Positions 35,201 to 46,540 of a stretch of 64,000 bases of DNA are shown piece by piece. The position numbers were made by a program, and so were the translations under genes. Each line of letters opens with the position of its first letter. The first letter of the stretch is position 1. The notes under the pieces were generated by a model, which was given only the letters and a program-made list of their open reading frames with translations, was not told the origin of the DNA and searched no databases. Where the stretch lies: the NCBI GenBank assembly GCA_030998015.1, contig JARWMV010000232.1, positions 2,294,001-2,358,000 of the forward strand. Direction: 5' to 3'. The DNA is from Ceratorhiza oryzae-sativae. Taxonomy: Eukaryota; Basidiomycota; Agaricomycetes; Cantharellales; Ceratobasidiaceae.

Positions 35201-37525
35201 AGAAGTTAATTTTTTGGTTCCCTTTCGTAACCTACGCAGGTTGTAAGTAGGGAGCATTAAGGTTCCCATAGGACATTCTTACTCGAACGATGGGCGTGAC
35301 GAACTCGACGAGGAATTCCGGTAGCTTCAACAACGACGGGTAGAAATAGTCGAGGAAATTGATCAATAGACCTTTAATATGGGAACCATCGTGATCCTAG
35401 CATGGTGCTAAACAAGTGATTCGGACACAACGAGTGCGTGCGTACCTGATCAGTCATGATCATAATGCTTCCATAACGCAAGCTGGACGTGTCCTTGTAA
35501 GTTTGCCCGTGCTTGAGCCCGAGGATTTGCTTGATAGCTTGGATTTCCGCGTTTTTCATGACCTGGTCGTGGTTTGCTTCGCGAACATTGAGCAGTTTTC
35601 CACGCAGTGGGAATATACCAAAGTTATTTCGCCCGACTACACCTAACCCAGCCTCCGCCAAGGCCTTCGCAGAGTCTCCTTCGGTCAATATCAGCGTGCA
35701 CTCCCGGGAATTGCGACCACCGGCGTTGTTTGCATCGGATAACTTGGCGATTCCAGTGAGCCTGTCAATCATTTTAGCGTTGAACGTGTTCTAGCAGTTT
35801 ATCTACTTACCGTGTGCGCTTGGTGCCATCGGTCTTCTTGTTTTCTTGATCGGCCTTGAACTTTGCCCAGTTGAGAACATTATCGATGATTCCAGACTTA
35901 GCAACTAGTATGAAATGATTTAGCCCGAAGCACATTAAAACCAACCAGCAACCTACCCTTCTTCATAAACTCTTCAGACAGGTGTGGTCGACTCCCAAAC
36001 TTGGAGGACGGCAGACTCAGCCATTCCTTGGTCTGGCTGTCGAAAGCGGGGTTCTCGATGAGGGAGTTGACGAAAACCCACATGTGGTTCTTAATCGACT
36101 GAGGTTTAACCTTCGCATTCTTATTCTTCTTCTCGATCCCCGCAATTAGGTTTTTGGAAATTTGATCCGCAATAAGGTTGACGTGTGTCCCTCCCTTGGT
36201 TGTCGCGATACTGTTCACAAAGGAAATGTGCTGGAAAGATCCCTCGGAGAGTGCAAACGCGACCTCCCAGCGCGGTGAGATCTCTTCATAAACGATGACT
36301 GGTTTTGGTCCAGTGTCTTCGCCTTCACCCCTGGCAGAGGCAATGTACAGGTCGACGTACTGCTTGAAGTTTTTGATCTTGACTCGTTCGCCGTTTAGAA
36401 AGACTTTGACGTTCTTGACGGTCCCAGCCATATCGTAGACGCGACGACGAAGGATCGCAGCAGTATCAGGATCGATTCCAGTCATGCCAAACCGCTGAAA
36501 GTCCGGAGTGAAGGAAACCCTGGTGAACTCTTCGCCTTTCGCATTCTTGGTGATTTTGGCTTTGCCGGCTTTCGACATGTTATCCGTCCAGGTCTGTCTG
36601 TACCGTTGACTGGTGTTCTTGTCCGCGGTTTCAACCGTGAACTCTGTCGAGTATATGTTCGCGAGCTTAGCACCATAACCATTACGGCCACCAGTGAGCT
36701 TCTTCTCATCGTCATCGTAGTTAGAAGACGTGAGGAGGTGACCGAAAATCATTTCGGGGATGTAGATCTTTTCCTTCGAGTGAATTTCGATAGGAATACC
36801 CTTGCCGTTGTTATAGACGCTGATTGTACCGTTCTCCACGTCAATGTCAACCTTGATCGTGTCCATGTCGGGGTCGTTGATCTGAAGGAGCAATGCCTTA
36901 GGTTACATATTTGTACGGCCGTAATGCCAACATACCTTGTTGTCGGCCGCGTTGACAAGAATTTCATCGACAATCTTGAATAAACCGGGAACATAGGTAA
37001 CGTCTCGGTAGACCATGCGCTTGGTTTCTGCGTCAAATGTCCACATCTTTTGGGTGATAGCCTCGATGCTTCCGATATATGTATCGGGACGTTTGAGAAT
37101 ATGTTGCAGTTGTGTAAGCTGTTGAAAGCAGATTTAGTACACCTTGTGGTGTATAAAAGTCATTCTTTTCACCTTTTCGTACATCTCAGACGCGCCTTTG
37201 TTCCTTCTCGCTGCTGGAGCTGCCTCGGGCTCCGCATCAGATTCGTTGTTGTCCTTAACAACCCATGCAGTATCATCGTCCGAATCCTCTTTCTTGTTCT
37301 CGATTGGTTTTAGAACCTTTCCTCCGGCTTTCTTCTTGGGCGCCGCAGCGGCCTTGGGTTTCGGTGCTGCTTTAGAACTAGTAGAGGCTTTCGCTTTAGC
37401 TGGAGCCTGAATCCCACGGGTTAGTCCAGCTTCAACCAAGAGACAGTGAGGCATACCTTCTTGGGCTTGGGTGCAAATTCTTCGCCCCCAGAGCTCGCCA
37501 TGTCAAAATCCTCAGTGTCGGACAT
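32256..37525 (-). CDS. TOP2: DNA topoisomerase II
   Basis: This enzyme passes one duplex through a transient double-strand break. About 18 exons run from the ATG at 37525. The GHKL ATPase is clear ([31 protein letters not shown]), as is the TOPRIM metal site ([30 protein letters not shown]). The winged-helix region holds the catalytic Tyr in [11 protein letters not shown] (about 34370). The C-terminal region is acidic/basic low complexity. At the six-G run 32435-32440 one base appears to be missing: upstream the frame ends soon after KAPTTIR, while the other frame continues through a Pro/Lys/Arg-rich tail to DVYSISDD and a stop at 32256. If there is no error the protein is simply about 50 residues shorter. 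The gene shares a 354 bp divergent upstream region with the kinase. Confidence 0.95.
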
Positions 37526-37879
37526 GATGGCGCGTTGCTGTTTGGTGTTGCAGACGCGGTTAGAGACGCGTTGATACAAGGTCACGTGGGTGAACCACAC
37601 CTTACCACACAACTTTGCGACAAATGTAATTGAAAGGCGAGTCGACCCGGACGCTGCCGTGTTACTACTCTCTGAATTGCCGCAGCGTCTATGCACGTTT
37701 CTGAGTCGCGAACGATTAATAGCTTCTTATGGCGCTTACTTAAACACCGCAAAAGCATCTTGTACAGTTGTTGCCAAGTACTAAATCAAGCTGATAGGGC
37801 TTCACATGACACGGTAATTAAGCGCCGGCGTGGGACAAGACACAACTCACCCCCAACCACGAGCTGCTTGGCAGAAAGC
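37526..37879. promoter_or_regulatory. Divergent promoter region, TOP2 / TKL kinase
   Basis: The two start codons face away from each other with 354 bp between. No specific factor site was identified with confidence. Confidence 0.5.
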
Positions 37880-40042
37880 ATGGACCACATCTCCCTCGAC
37901 CTCACTGGGCTCGTTAGGAAAACCGGAGCGAGCCCATTCGCGCGAGGCGGGTTCGCGGACATATGGATGTGAGCACTGACTTAGCCGCTGGCAACCTCCC
38001 CAACAAACTCACGCCGAAATGTGCTTATAACAGGGGCGAGCTGAGCTGGCTCATTGCTGCTCCAGTTCAAAAGGTCGGGATGGCATGTTCAGTGACTCGG
38101 TGAATGACAGTTTTGCTAGGTAGCCGTAAAGGTACCCCATGTCACCAGCAAGCACATGCGAGGAACAGAACGGGAAGAAGTAGAGAGGGTAGACTACAAT
38201 CCATCAAATGCTTGGAGCCACGCACTAACTCTCCCACCGCCTCTAGCGACTCGAAAGGGAACTGAAAACCTGGCGAAGTCTTCAGCACCCCAACATCCTA
38301 CCGCTTCTTGGAACTTGCACGGACCTTGGAGTCTTCCCCTTTGCTCTTCCACTCCCCTCGATGATCACGGAGTATTGCCCACTTGGGACCCTTGCGGACG
38401 TAAGCGGACTATATGCACATGAACTAGCAACCATCTGACATTTTACCACTAGTATTTAGCCGCTGGTGAAGAACGGGTCGATGACCTAGCAATGGTGAAT
38501 GCCCAAAACGCACAACGATGAACACGTGTATAATCTTATCCCAGATTCACGATATTGCTTCTGCGGTAGTGTATATGCACGAAAGAGATCCGCCGGTGGT
38601 CCACGGCGACTTGAAAGCGGTTAGTCTTGGCTACCCCTAACCAAGCCAATGCACCGAATAACGGCCCCACAGGAAAACATACTCATTTCTCAAAACCGTA
38701 CTCCTCGTATAAGCGACTTTGGACTATCGAGAGCCGTTAAAAACTCGGATGTCCCTAGCGGGTATACAACCTCCACCTTCCATGGCTCTCTGCGGTGGAT
38801 GAGCCCAGAGTTGCATGAGCCAGACGAAAATGGGCGACCTCCGCCTTTTAGCATTGCGTCCGACATCTGGGCGTTTGGTATGGTCATGCTTGAGGTAAGC
38901 GGATTCCCAGATCTTTTACTTCTGAGCCGAATTAATCTTGCTCTTAGATCCAAACCCATAATATCCCATGGTCACACCTAGTTAGCGATTCAGCAGTGAT
39001 GCTTGGAGTCATGCGCGGTAAAACACCTCCGCTCCCCAACAACGTAATTATTCTGCCAGCCCTATGGGCACTAATGCAAGATTGTTGGAAACAAAATCCA
39101 TCAGAGCGGCTCCCTATGCAAGACATCATGGCCCGGGTAGATTTAATGAAGTTCCAAAGAGACGTGCAGGATCCAAGTAAGTCCAACCAGCCCTTTGCAC
39201 TCCCCTCCGTTCCTAACACGATACTAGGCAGCCCAGCGGGTCAAAGATCACTATCTTCCACCCGCTCGTCCCGCTCTTCCTCCTTTATATCTTCCCCGTC
39301 GACATCGGTACTGTCCCTCGAACCAAGCAGCATAGCCGAGGCCGAAACAATTCTGGCGCGAGCTCAACGCGCACATATGCAACGCGATGTTCCACTCGCC
39401 CGTCAATTATATACTGCCGCTGCTGCGAGTTTCGGTTCGGCATCTAGCCCCGCAAGACATGCGCAGACACTGACCGAACTTGCGCGTGTGGACCGACCGA
39501 ACGCTCGCACACATCTCAATCAAGCAATGGAAATATTAAGTGCTGCGCACCAGCCCAAGCTGCAAATTCGCGTACAATGCATGATGGCAGAACTCGAGCA
39601 TACAGGAGAAGCGAAACGGTTGTTATGGGACTCCCGCGCAGCAGCAAGAAGGGGCAATTGGATCGATGAGGAAGGGCAAGCATTGTTGGCACTGGGTCAA
39701 GTGCATGTAGCCGCTGGAGAAGACGACGAGGCTTTAGGTTGGTTCAATGATGCGCTCAAACTCGGCGAGCTCCACGATAAAATGCCGATCATAGCCGAGG
39801 CATTGGAGAGGCGAGGGACCTTGTATATGCGGCGAGGAGACAAGCAGGAGGCCACTGCTGACCTAGAACAGGCGGCCGCTTCGTACCGGCTTTGTGGCGG
39901 TGGTGGAAAAAGGGGTGTAACGCGAGTGCTCGGGAAGATACGGGATATGTCAGGGGACAGCAGTGGGGGCAGCGTGGGGGAAGGCTTGGCTGGAAGTATA
40001 ACCGGGCTTTCGCTAAATGGTATACCGGAAACGATTCACTGA
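37880..40042 (+). CDS. Tyrosine-kinase-like (TKL) Ser/Thr kinase with helical repeat tail
   Basis: Agaricomycete genomes carry expanded TKL kinases of unknown pathway. Nine exons give 594 residues without frame breaks. Seen are the Gly-rich loop region (FARGGFADIWMGEL), the ATP lysine in VAVKVP, hinge EYCPLGTL, catalytic loop HGDLKAENIL (Gly in place of the usual Arg of HRD), DFGLSR and an SPE-type activation-loop end (SLRWMSPEL). The kinase domain ends at about 39170. The C-terminal 270 residues are Ser-rich, then alpha-helical with TPR-like periodicity (ARAQRAHMQRDVPLARQLY; GQALLALGQVHVAAGEDDEA). A probable 51 nt intron at about 39178-39228 (gtaagt...ctaacacgatactag) is stopless and divisible by three, so both spliced and retained forms are open. 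Confidence 0.88.
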
Positions 40043-40232
40043 ACGTGGTATCACTCGTGTAAAATTTACATCAATTAATCGAACGCATATACACAAGACC
40101 CGGGCGAAATCGTGAGTCGGGGTACAACAGTCTATTCACAAACAAAGCCGAAAAATAGTCTATGAGTGGCGAAAAAAAGAAGAGAAAAATAGAGATAAGG
40201 AATCGGAGTGGTGGTATAGTGTGGTAAACCTT

Positions 40233-41540
40233 TTACGCAGAGCCATTGGCAGCCCCGTTTTCTCGTTCCTCGTGGCTCGCAGCCTCTCCTTCTTTCGCAA
40301 CCTCTGCGTAGCTTTTATCGTCGGCACCTTTGACTTGGGCGCGCCCGATGAGCTTTTTGCCCTCTTCGATAACTTGGTGGAGTACCGGCTGAACGTGGCC
40401 AACAACCACATCCCTGACCTTTACCGCCTTCTCGCCGACTGGCACATTCGCCTCGTTGATAATGCCGCGAACCTCGGCCAATGTCGTCCCTACTGCCTCT
40501 TTGAGCGCGGAATACTGCCCGGGGAGTGCCTCTGTGCGAGACTGGACAGCGTGGTTGAGGGTCTCGAGTTCCGAAAGGACGGACTGGGAGAGTTGGTGAG
40601 CACGGACGTTGGACTCGTGGGGGAAGCTCGTGATGCTGTTGGTCAGATTGTAGAGCGTTTCTGTGGCACGCTGAACGTAAACGTTGTTTTGCTGAAGCTG
40701 CTTGAATTGCTCGCTGGACAGAATGACGATCTGGTCTTTCAAATCCAGGGAAAGCCTGTAGGCACGTGCGACCTGGGGTTCGGAGGTAACTTCCGAGCTG
40801 AGATTCAAACAGATATATAAGAGCAAGTATGACCGAAGCGCAGGGTGCACTCACTCTGAGGAAGCCGAGGAAGCGGAAGAAGATGCCGAGGAGGGTTGCT
40901 CCTTATGTAGCTTGCCAACAACCACTTCCAGGCGGTCCACAATTGGCGCAAGAGTCTAGGGCCGATGATCAACGTCATAATGGCAATAGAAGCAAAGGCA
41001 ATACGTACTGAATCTGCACGAGCCACAAGGCCGTATGCGGGTGCTTTTAGTTTGCTTTCGTACGCTTTGCTTGCAGCATCAGCATAAGCTGCGTATATAC
41101 CATATGCAGCATCTGGGCCTTGCCTTTTACGATGGATCAGCGATTGAAATCAAGGATAACGATATTGTTGCTTACTTGAGAGTCCCTACAACCTCCTCGG
41201 TCGACACATGGAATGGGTAAGGCCACCGGGATTCAAGGGCATCCAGGCCCTTGTTGGCATAGCCATCTGCGCGGCCGATAACGGGGGCCAGGCGAACCTG
41301 AACGAGCCACAATTGGTGTCTTGGAGCCGGCAAAGGGGGACTGAGAGTACTCACCTGGACGGGAGCAGAGAGGGTGTATGCACGCTCCCCGCACGTCTGT
41401 GCGACGGAATAGAGACGTTTGGAGTACGCGTTTTGAGAGAGAATCGAGTCGAGCGAGACCAAGGTGTCGCTGACGAGCGGGATCTTCCCGACGCGGTTGA
41501 TAGATGTGACCTGGGGCGGCGCAGTCTGGGTCTCGGTCAT
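40233..41540 (-). CDS. Perilipin-like lipid-droplet protein
   Basis: Five exons (41540-41355, 41297-41176, 41123-41009, 40955-40855, 40797-40233) give 362 residues without frame breaks. The segment LAPVIGRADGYANKGLDALESRWPYPF resembles the PAT-like motif of fungal perilipins, and repeats of amphipathic helices follow (YGIYAAYADAASKAYESKL; LAPIVDRLEVVVGKL). The C-terminus is hydrophilic and acidic. Such proteins coat lipid droplets and limit lipolysis. The match is from memory of motif style, so another amphipathic lipid-binding protein is possible. It converges with the kinase, 190 bp apart. Confidence 0.6.
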
Positions 41541-42089
41541 CGTTGGGGCTGGTGTGCAAGGCAGAGTATGGTGGGCGAGCAGTGCGCGATGTGGTGTGCT
41601 TTATCTTGTGCCGGATGCAATCATGGCGCAAGCATGTGAAAGTGCCGGCGCATGTGATTATGCGCTAGATCTATCGCAGTCACCCATTATCAAATTCAGT
41701 GCGCCTCCCCGCGCCATCCACCCAATTTTTCACACCCGATAAGCCAGGATAATAACCCGCATGGTCTAGCGTAGGGTGTATGCACGGCGATAACAATTCT
41801 TTGGTTCTTTACGTCGCTCAACTTGGTCAATGACTTAACATTGACCTCAATTCCAGCCTCAACCATGACGTTTGTGTCCAATACAGCTCGGCCACGCGAA
41901 TCGCAGCGTTCACGTTCTGATATCTATAGGGGCTGATTCATTACACCCCAGTTTCCGGCGGACCGTTTGAAGCGGGGACGCAAAAAGAAAAGCAGAGCCA
42001 CAATCAGCTTATTCACCCTCTTAGCGCACGCTCGTATGAATATAAAGATACTCAAAATGGCATAAGGGGCATATTATGCACAGTTTGAG
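41541..42089. other. Spacer perilipin-like to methyltransferase
   Basis: These 549 bp lie upstream of the perilipin-like gene and downstream of the methyltransferase stop. No gene was recognised. Confidence 0.5.
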
Positions 42090-43185
42090 TTATGGGTTAC
42101 TGTGAGGTTTTGTCCCGCTTGCAACAACAAACCTCGCGCCGCAGACCTTCCACCAAAACATTACAATCCAGGAGAATATCCACCACCCACCACCTCGACT
42201 TTTCAGGAACGATGTAAACCCAGGAAACACCGACAGCGTAATGTCTTCAACAGAGACGTTTTCGTAACCAGCATGAAGCATCGTTCGCTCGTAGTCGGCT
42301 ATCGTGATCAAGTTTTCAGGGGGGATAGAGAACAGAACACAGTATAGTCTCCGAAGCAGGCGCAGCGAGGGATTAGCGGGTGAGCTCTCGATGCACATGT
42401 CCGCGAGAGCGATGCTTCCTCCTGGTTCAAGACATTGAATCGACTGTACCAGAAACTGTTCGCGGGTCTTAAAGTGGTAGGCGCAGTCCAGAGCGAGAAT
42501 AGATGTGAATGTACGCTGTGAAAGCGCACGCTGATCTCCCGTATATGGCTCAAGAGGGTGGCGAAGGATTTGCACTTTGGTGAGAGACGTTGATGGAACA
42601 CTCTCAGGAAGGGGGTGGTATACGGCGTCGCCAAGGTAGAGCTCTACCTGCGCCGTGGAGTCCTGGGAAACATTCAACACGCGCTGCACGGCGCGGAGAT
42701 GCTGAGACTCCAGGCTCGTGATACCGCAAAGATAGCTCGGTGTTGGGACATCGGGGTGCGTTAAGTGGAGAAGCAAGGAGTCTCCGGTTGCGTGTCCAAC
42801 GTCTGTATCTGGCAGAGTCAGTACCGCGAAATCAGAGAAGTTATTCACGGACCCAAGACGCGCCCCCCTGGTCTGCAGTTAGCTGCTTGCGCGAGCTTGA
42901 TAGCGAAACCTAATATCCGGAGTCATAATCACGTTGATGGTCACTCGTCCAGCTAATTTGCTTACTCTCGCAGGCAACGGTAAAGTCGGTGGTGTTCTGA
43001 ACGGTTAGGCCGAGGTGTTGGTATTACTAAATCATACGCAATACACATACCTCCCAGTACCCCATATTCAACCATTCTGTTTCTGCTTTGCCGGAAGCCC
43101 CAGATTGGTTCAATGATATATGAAAATTCCCATATGGTTCAGGTTTAGTTGGTCGTCCAGAGGTACGTCGTCTGAGCACATTCAT
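42090..43185 (-). CDS. SAM-dependent methyltransferase
   Basis: Four exons (43185-43051, 42996-42966, 42909-42853, 42802-42090) give 311 residues without frame breaks. The Rossmann motif I reads RVLDVGHATGDSLL, using the acceptor at 42803 that keeps motif I intact. Later class I motifs are ILALDCAYHF and PGGSIALADM. The N-terminus (NMGYWE...FTVACESFAIKLAQAAN) resembles UbiE/sterol-type enzymes. A hydrophobic Trp-rich segment near the C-terminus (WWIFSWIVMFWW) suggests membrane contact. Substrate unknown; small-molecule or lipid methylation is plausible. The second exon is only 31 nt. Confidence 0.75.
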
Positions 43186-43392
43186 GGTGATATCAGTAAA
43201 TTCTATAATAATGACCACAGTAGCTGAGCTATGCCGAGTAAGTATAGATTCTGGCTCGAACTTGAATTACGTGCCCGGTTACTGCTAGAGGTCGTGGTTG
43301 GCTTCGGGATATCCAAATCTGGCGCTTGTCGTCCAATGTTAACACAGGCAAGATCACAACGCAAATTAATAGAAGATAATTCAAATTCATTG

Positions 43393-44310
43393 TCAACTAG
43401 TTTTCAATGCTTCTTCACGATCAAGAACGGATTGATCTAGCTTAATGAGAATAAGTGTCCGATGCGGCAAGTTGGGCATGGGCACCGAATGCGCTGTGAC
43501 ACGGGCAGGCTAGAGTCGCCGTCAGGACAAGATAGTCGATGCGAAATATATTGACGTACGAAGCCTAATCCATCTAATACAGCCTCTACTATGCCTGCTG
43601 TGAGTGCTGAACAGCTTAGTTGGTCCATATCCTTTGGAATTGATATATATCGTGTGATAGGTGGGTCATTGTCGATGATCATATCTAGTGTATAGTCAGA
43701 TATTTTTCAACAATATCAGCCGCGTGGCACACACATTCATCTTCTTTTTCTACACTTTTTTCAATACCGTCTGCTGGTTTGCCGAAACAGGCTTTCCAAA
43801 CCTGGTGCCTGATCAATTACGACGAAGAAGGGTAACTCAAGTATGCTCACCTGGGAATGGATCGCCATCAAAGCTGGCAGAAATCGGATCTCCCGTTTGG
43901 GGGCCTTGGAGTTTCCTTCAGCCCTCCAAACCATGAGCTCAAGTACCCGAGTGCCTATTCTATATCCCAACGTCCCCAACCTACCAATATGTAAGTATTT
44001 CGCTCACGATACAAACAGATATCAGACTAGCCCACCTCCTTTCCAAGTCACCAATCCCGCTCACTCGTTTTTGTGTATATTGAATCATCTCAGAGAACAA
44101 GAATGCAAACGCCGACGCCGACACCTCTGAGACGCGCGTCTTGTTGAGGTTTCTGTCATATATGCTTACCCCTGTGCCGATTCGTGGTTGACTAGCGGTA
44201 GGCGCAACCGAGAAGCGCGAAGAAGTAGTCGCGACAGACGGACTCTGGAGGTCTACAGAAGGGGAGCCGAATATCGAAGAGGCACGCGGATTTTGTATTG
44301 GGTATGTCAT
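43393..44310 (-). CDS. TRS31: TRAPP complex subunit 5 (Trs31)
   Basis: TRAPPC5 is a core subunit of the TRAPP exchange factor for Rab1/Ypt1 in ER-Golgi and Golgi traffic. Five exons (44310-44036, 43980-43851, 43801-43735, 43684-43560, 43509-43393) give 237 residues without frame breaks. A Ser/Pro-rich leader precedes the conserved core: [79 protein letters not shown] and [14 protein letters not shown]. An upstream in-frame ATG at about 44418 would lengthen the leader; I prefer 44310. Confidence 0.93.
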
Positions 44311-44466
44311 TTTGGATATTGGCACAGCTATAATGAGTTCAAGAATGAGGCGACATGAGCTTGTGGTGATCAAATGGTGTGGTTGCTTTCTGGCGCTTGC
44401 TGCACTCGCAAATGGCACATTCGGCGCTTATCACAAGTCAGCCCTTGCTTTCGCCACCGCTAGACC
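44311..44466. promoter_or_regulatory. Compact divergent promoter, TRS31 / MFAP1
   Basis: The start codons are head-to-head with 156 bp between. No individual site is assigned. Confidence 0.5.
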
Positions 44467-46370
44467 ATGCAAACCGCCCGCAAGCCAGCTGCACCTCGAC
44501 CCGCTCGTGCCGCTGGTCGGTACTGGAAGGGAAAGGCACCAAAGGGGGTGGATGCTCTCTCTGACTCGGATTCGGATGCCGGACAGGAGGAGGTGGGTGA
44601 CGAGCAGGAGGAGATTGGGGAGGACGAGTTCGAACTGGCTGGAAAGGACGAGACGGATGGAGCAGCAACGGTAAAGAAAGGAGTAGCAAAGATGAGCGTG
44701 GCCTTGAAGGATGTAGATGTAAGAGACGGGAAAGTGTATGTTGGTGGGCAAAACGAAGAAGGTTTGTGATGGGAAAACAGCTTTTTTGTGTTTGATACTA
44801 AATACCAGTCCATACAGAATCTGAAGAGAGCGAGGAAGAGGGAGCGGAGGGGGGAGCAGGGAAACCCAAGGCTCCAGGTGAGGAGGTATGTGTTCTTTTG
44901 CAGCCTTTTACTAGCAATAACGAAAGTCTTGACAGTCTGGGAGTAGCGAGTATGAATCAAGCTCCGAAGAGGAATCAGAGGAAGAGCCACCTAAACCTCA
45001 GTTTCGGCCAGTGTTTGTCCCAAAGTAAGCGGTGTTGGTAACCAACTTAACGCTGCATTAACGGCCTTTTCAGACGAGCACGAGAAACCATCAAGAAAAT
45101 GGAGGCCGAGTCAGAGTTTTCTGAAGAGGCAATCCGGAAACGCGAAATGGAGGCAGCTGAACGCAAAAAAGCAAGCCACGACCTTGTTGCCGAAAGCATT
45201 AAGCGAGAACTTGCCGAAAGCGAGTATTCTGCTAGCATTCAAGAACGTGAATTAACCCACTTTGCCTGTAGGGGAGACTGCGGAAAACGTTCCTGATGTG
45301 GACGACACGGATGCCCTCGATCCAGCCGCCGAGTTTGAGGCCTGGAGAGCTCGTGAACTAGCTCGTCTTTCACGAGATGCAAATGCTGCTCAAGCTCGCG
45401 AAGAAGAACGCCTGGAGCGAGAACGACGTGCGGCGCTTCCCGAGGAAGTACGACTCAAGGAGGACCAAGAGCGGGCGGACAAATCGCGCGCAGAGAAGCC
45501 TAAAGGTCAACAAAAATTCTTACAAAAATACTGGCATAAAGGCGCTTTCCATCAGGTGGGTTGGTGCCTCTTGTATACATGTTGCATGCTTACATTAAAC
45601 GCTAGGATGCTGAAATTCTTAAACGACACGACTTCACCGAGGCGACGGAATCGACTATCGACGCTTCGGTGCTACCTACTGTCATGCAAGTCAAGAATTT
45701 TGGAAAACGCGGGCAGACAAAGTACACCCATTTGAGGGACCAAGACACAACGGTCGCACTCGGGGAGTTCGGGGCCGCCGCAATCGGGAAAGGCCCTCGA
45801 CCGCAGGTGCTGTTGGTACACAAGAAGGCTGCTTCAATTGTGGGGGTCCACATCTCAAAAGAGGCAGGTATCACACTAGACCCGTGCCGGATTCACTTAT
45901 ACTTAGCTGGGTTTCGCAGACTGTCCTAATCCCCCTCAACCAACTGGTCCCAATGCATCTTTTGGTTCCGAGATGCACCTGCTCCAAAGACGTGGGGCGC
46001 AGGCAGATCTGCCAATGCTGCGGACTACAGAGGCCGATCTGGACAAAACCGGGAAGGCCAAGGGGATGGCAACGACGGAGTCGGGAGCAGGGGCGACCAA
46101 CGGAGCAAGGTTGATGACCGAAACCGAGACTGGCGAGCAGACGACCGACGCAGAAGAGACAGGTCTCCAGGACATTCTCGATATCGGGATGACGACCGAA
46201 GACGAAGTTATTCGCCTCGTCGGGGGGATGAGAGGCGAGAGGAACGGGGACGCTATGAGAGCGGCAGAGACGACCGGCGCCGACGGTCTCGCTCCCGGGA
46301 GCACCGCCGCGAACACTCGCCACCAAGCCGGGACGACCGCTCCGACAAGAGGAGGCGAGTGGAGCCGTAG
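44467..46370 (+). CDS. MFAP1-like spliceosomal protein with zinc knuckle and RS-like tail
   Basis: MFAP1 is a component of the spliceosomal B complex. Seven exons with introns 44762-44817, 44886-44935, 45025-45073, 45220-45271, 45556-45605 and 45864-45919 are needed; the fourth and sixth introns are GC-AG. Diagnostic blocks are [29 protein letters not shown] and [20 protein letters not shown]. Beyond the usual core comes a CCHC-type knuckle, [13 protein letters not shown], split by the sixth intron, then a tail rich in Arg-Asp, Arg-Ser and Arg-Arg ending RRRVEP at 46370. One base seems missing at about 45808 and another at about 45963; with both the total is 531 codons including the stop. The uncorrected frame gives an unrelated Thr/Ala/Gly-rich tail. 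Confidence 0.88.
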
Positions 46371-46540
46371 CCATAGCCTAACTCGCAAAGGCACACCTTG
46401 TCTTGGCTTTGATGTTGCTCAATGTACCGTGATTTACATAATACGATCGACCCCTGGCCGGCTCGGTTCCGGATACCCGATTGACAACCGATTCATATGA
46501 CGAGTCGCTTAATCGTGCCACCTTCAACTATTTCTTGCTG

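Noticed and set aside
43220..43400. Additional small gene between methyltransferase and TRS31
   Set aside because: The spacer is about 200 bp and is explained by the 3' UTR of TRS31 and the promoter of the methyltransferase.
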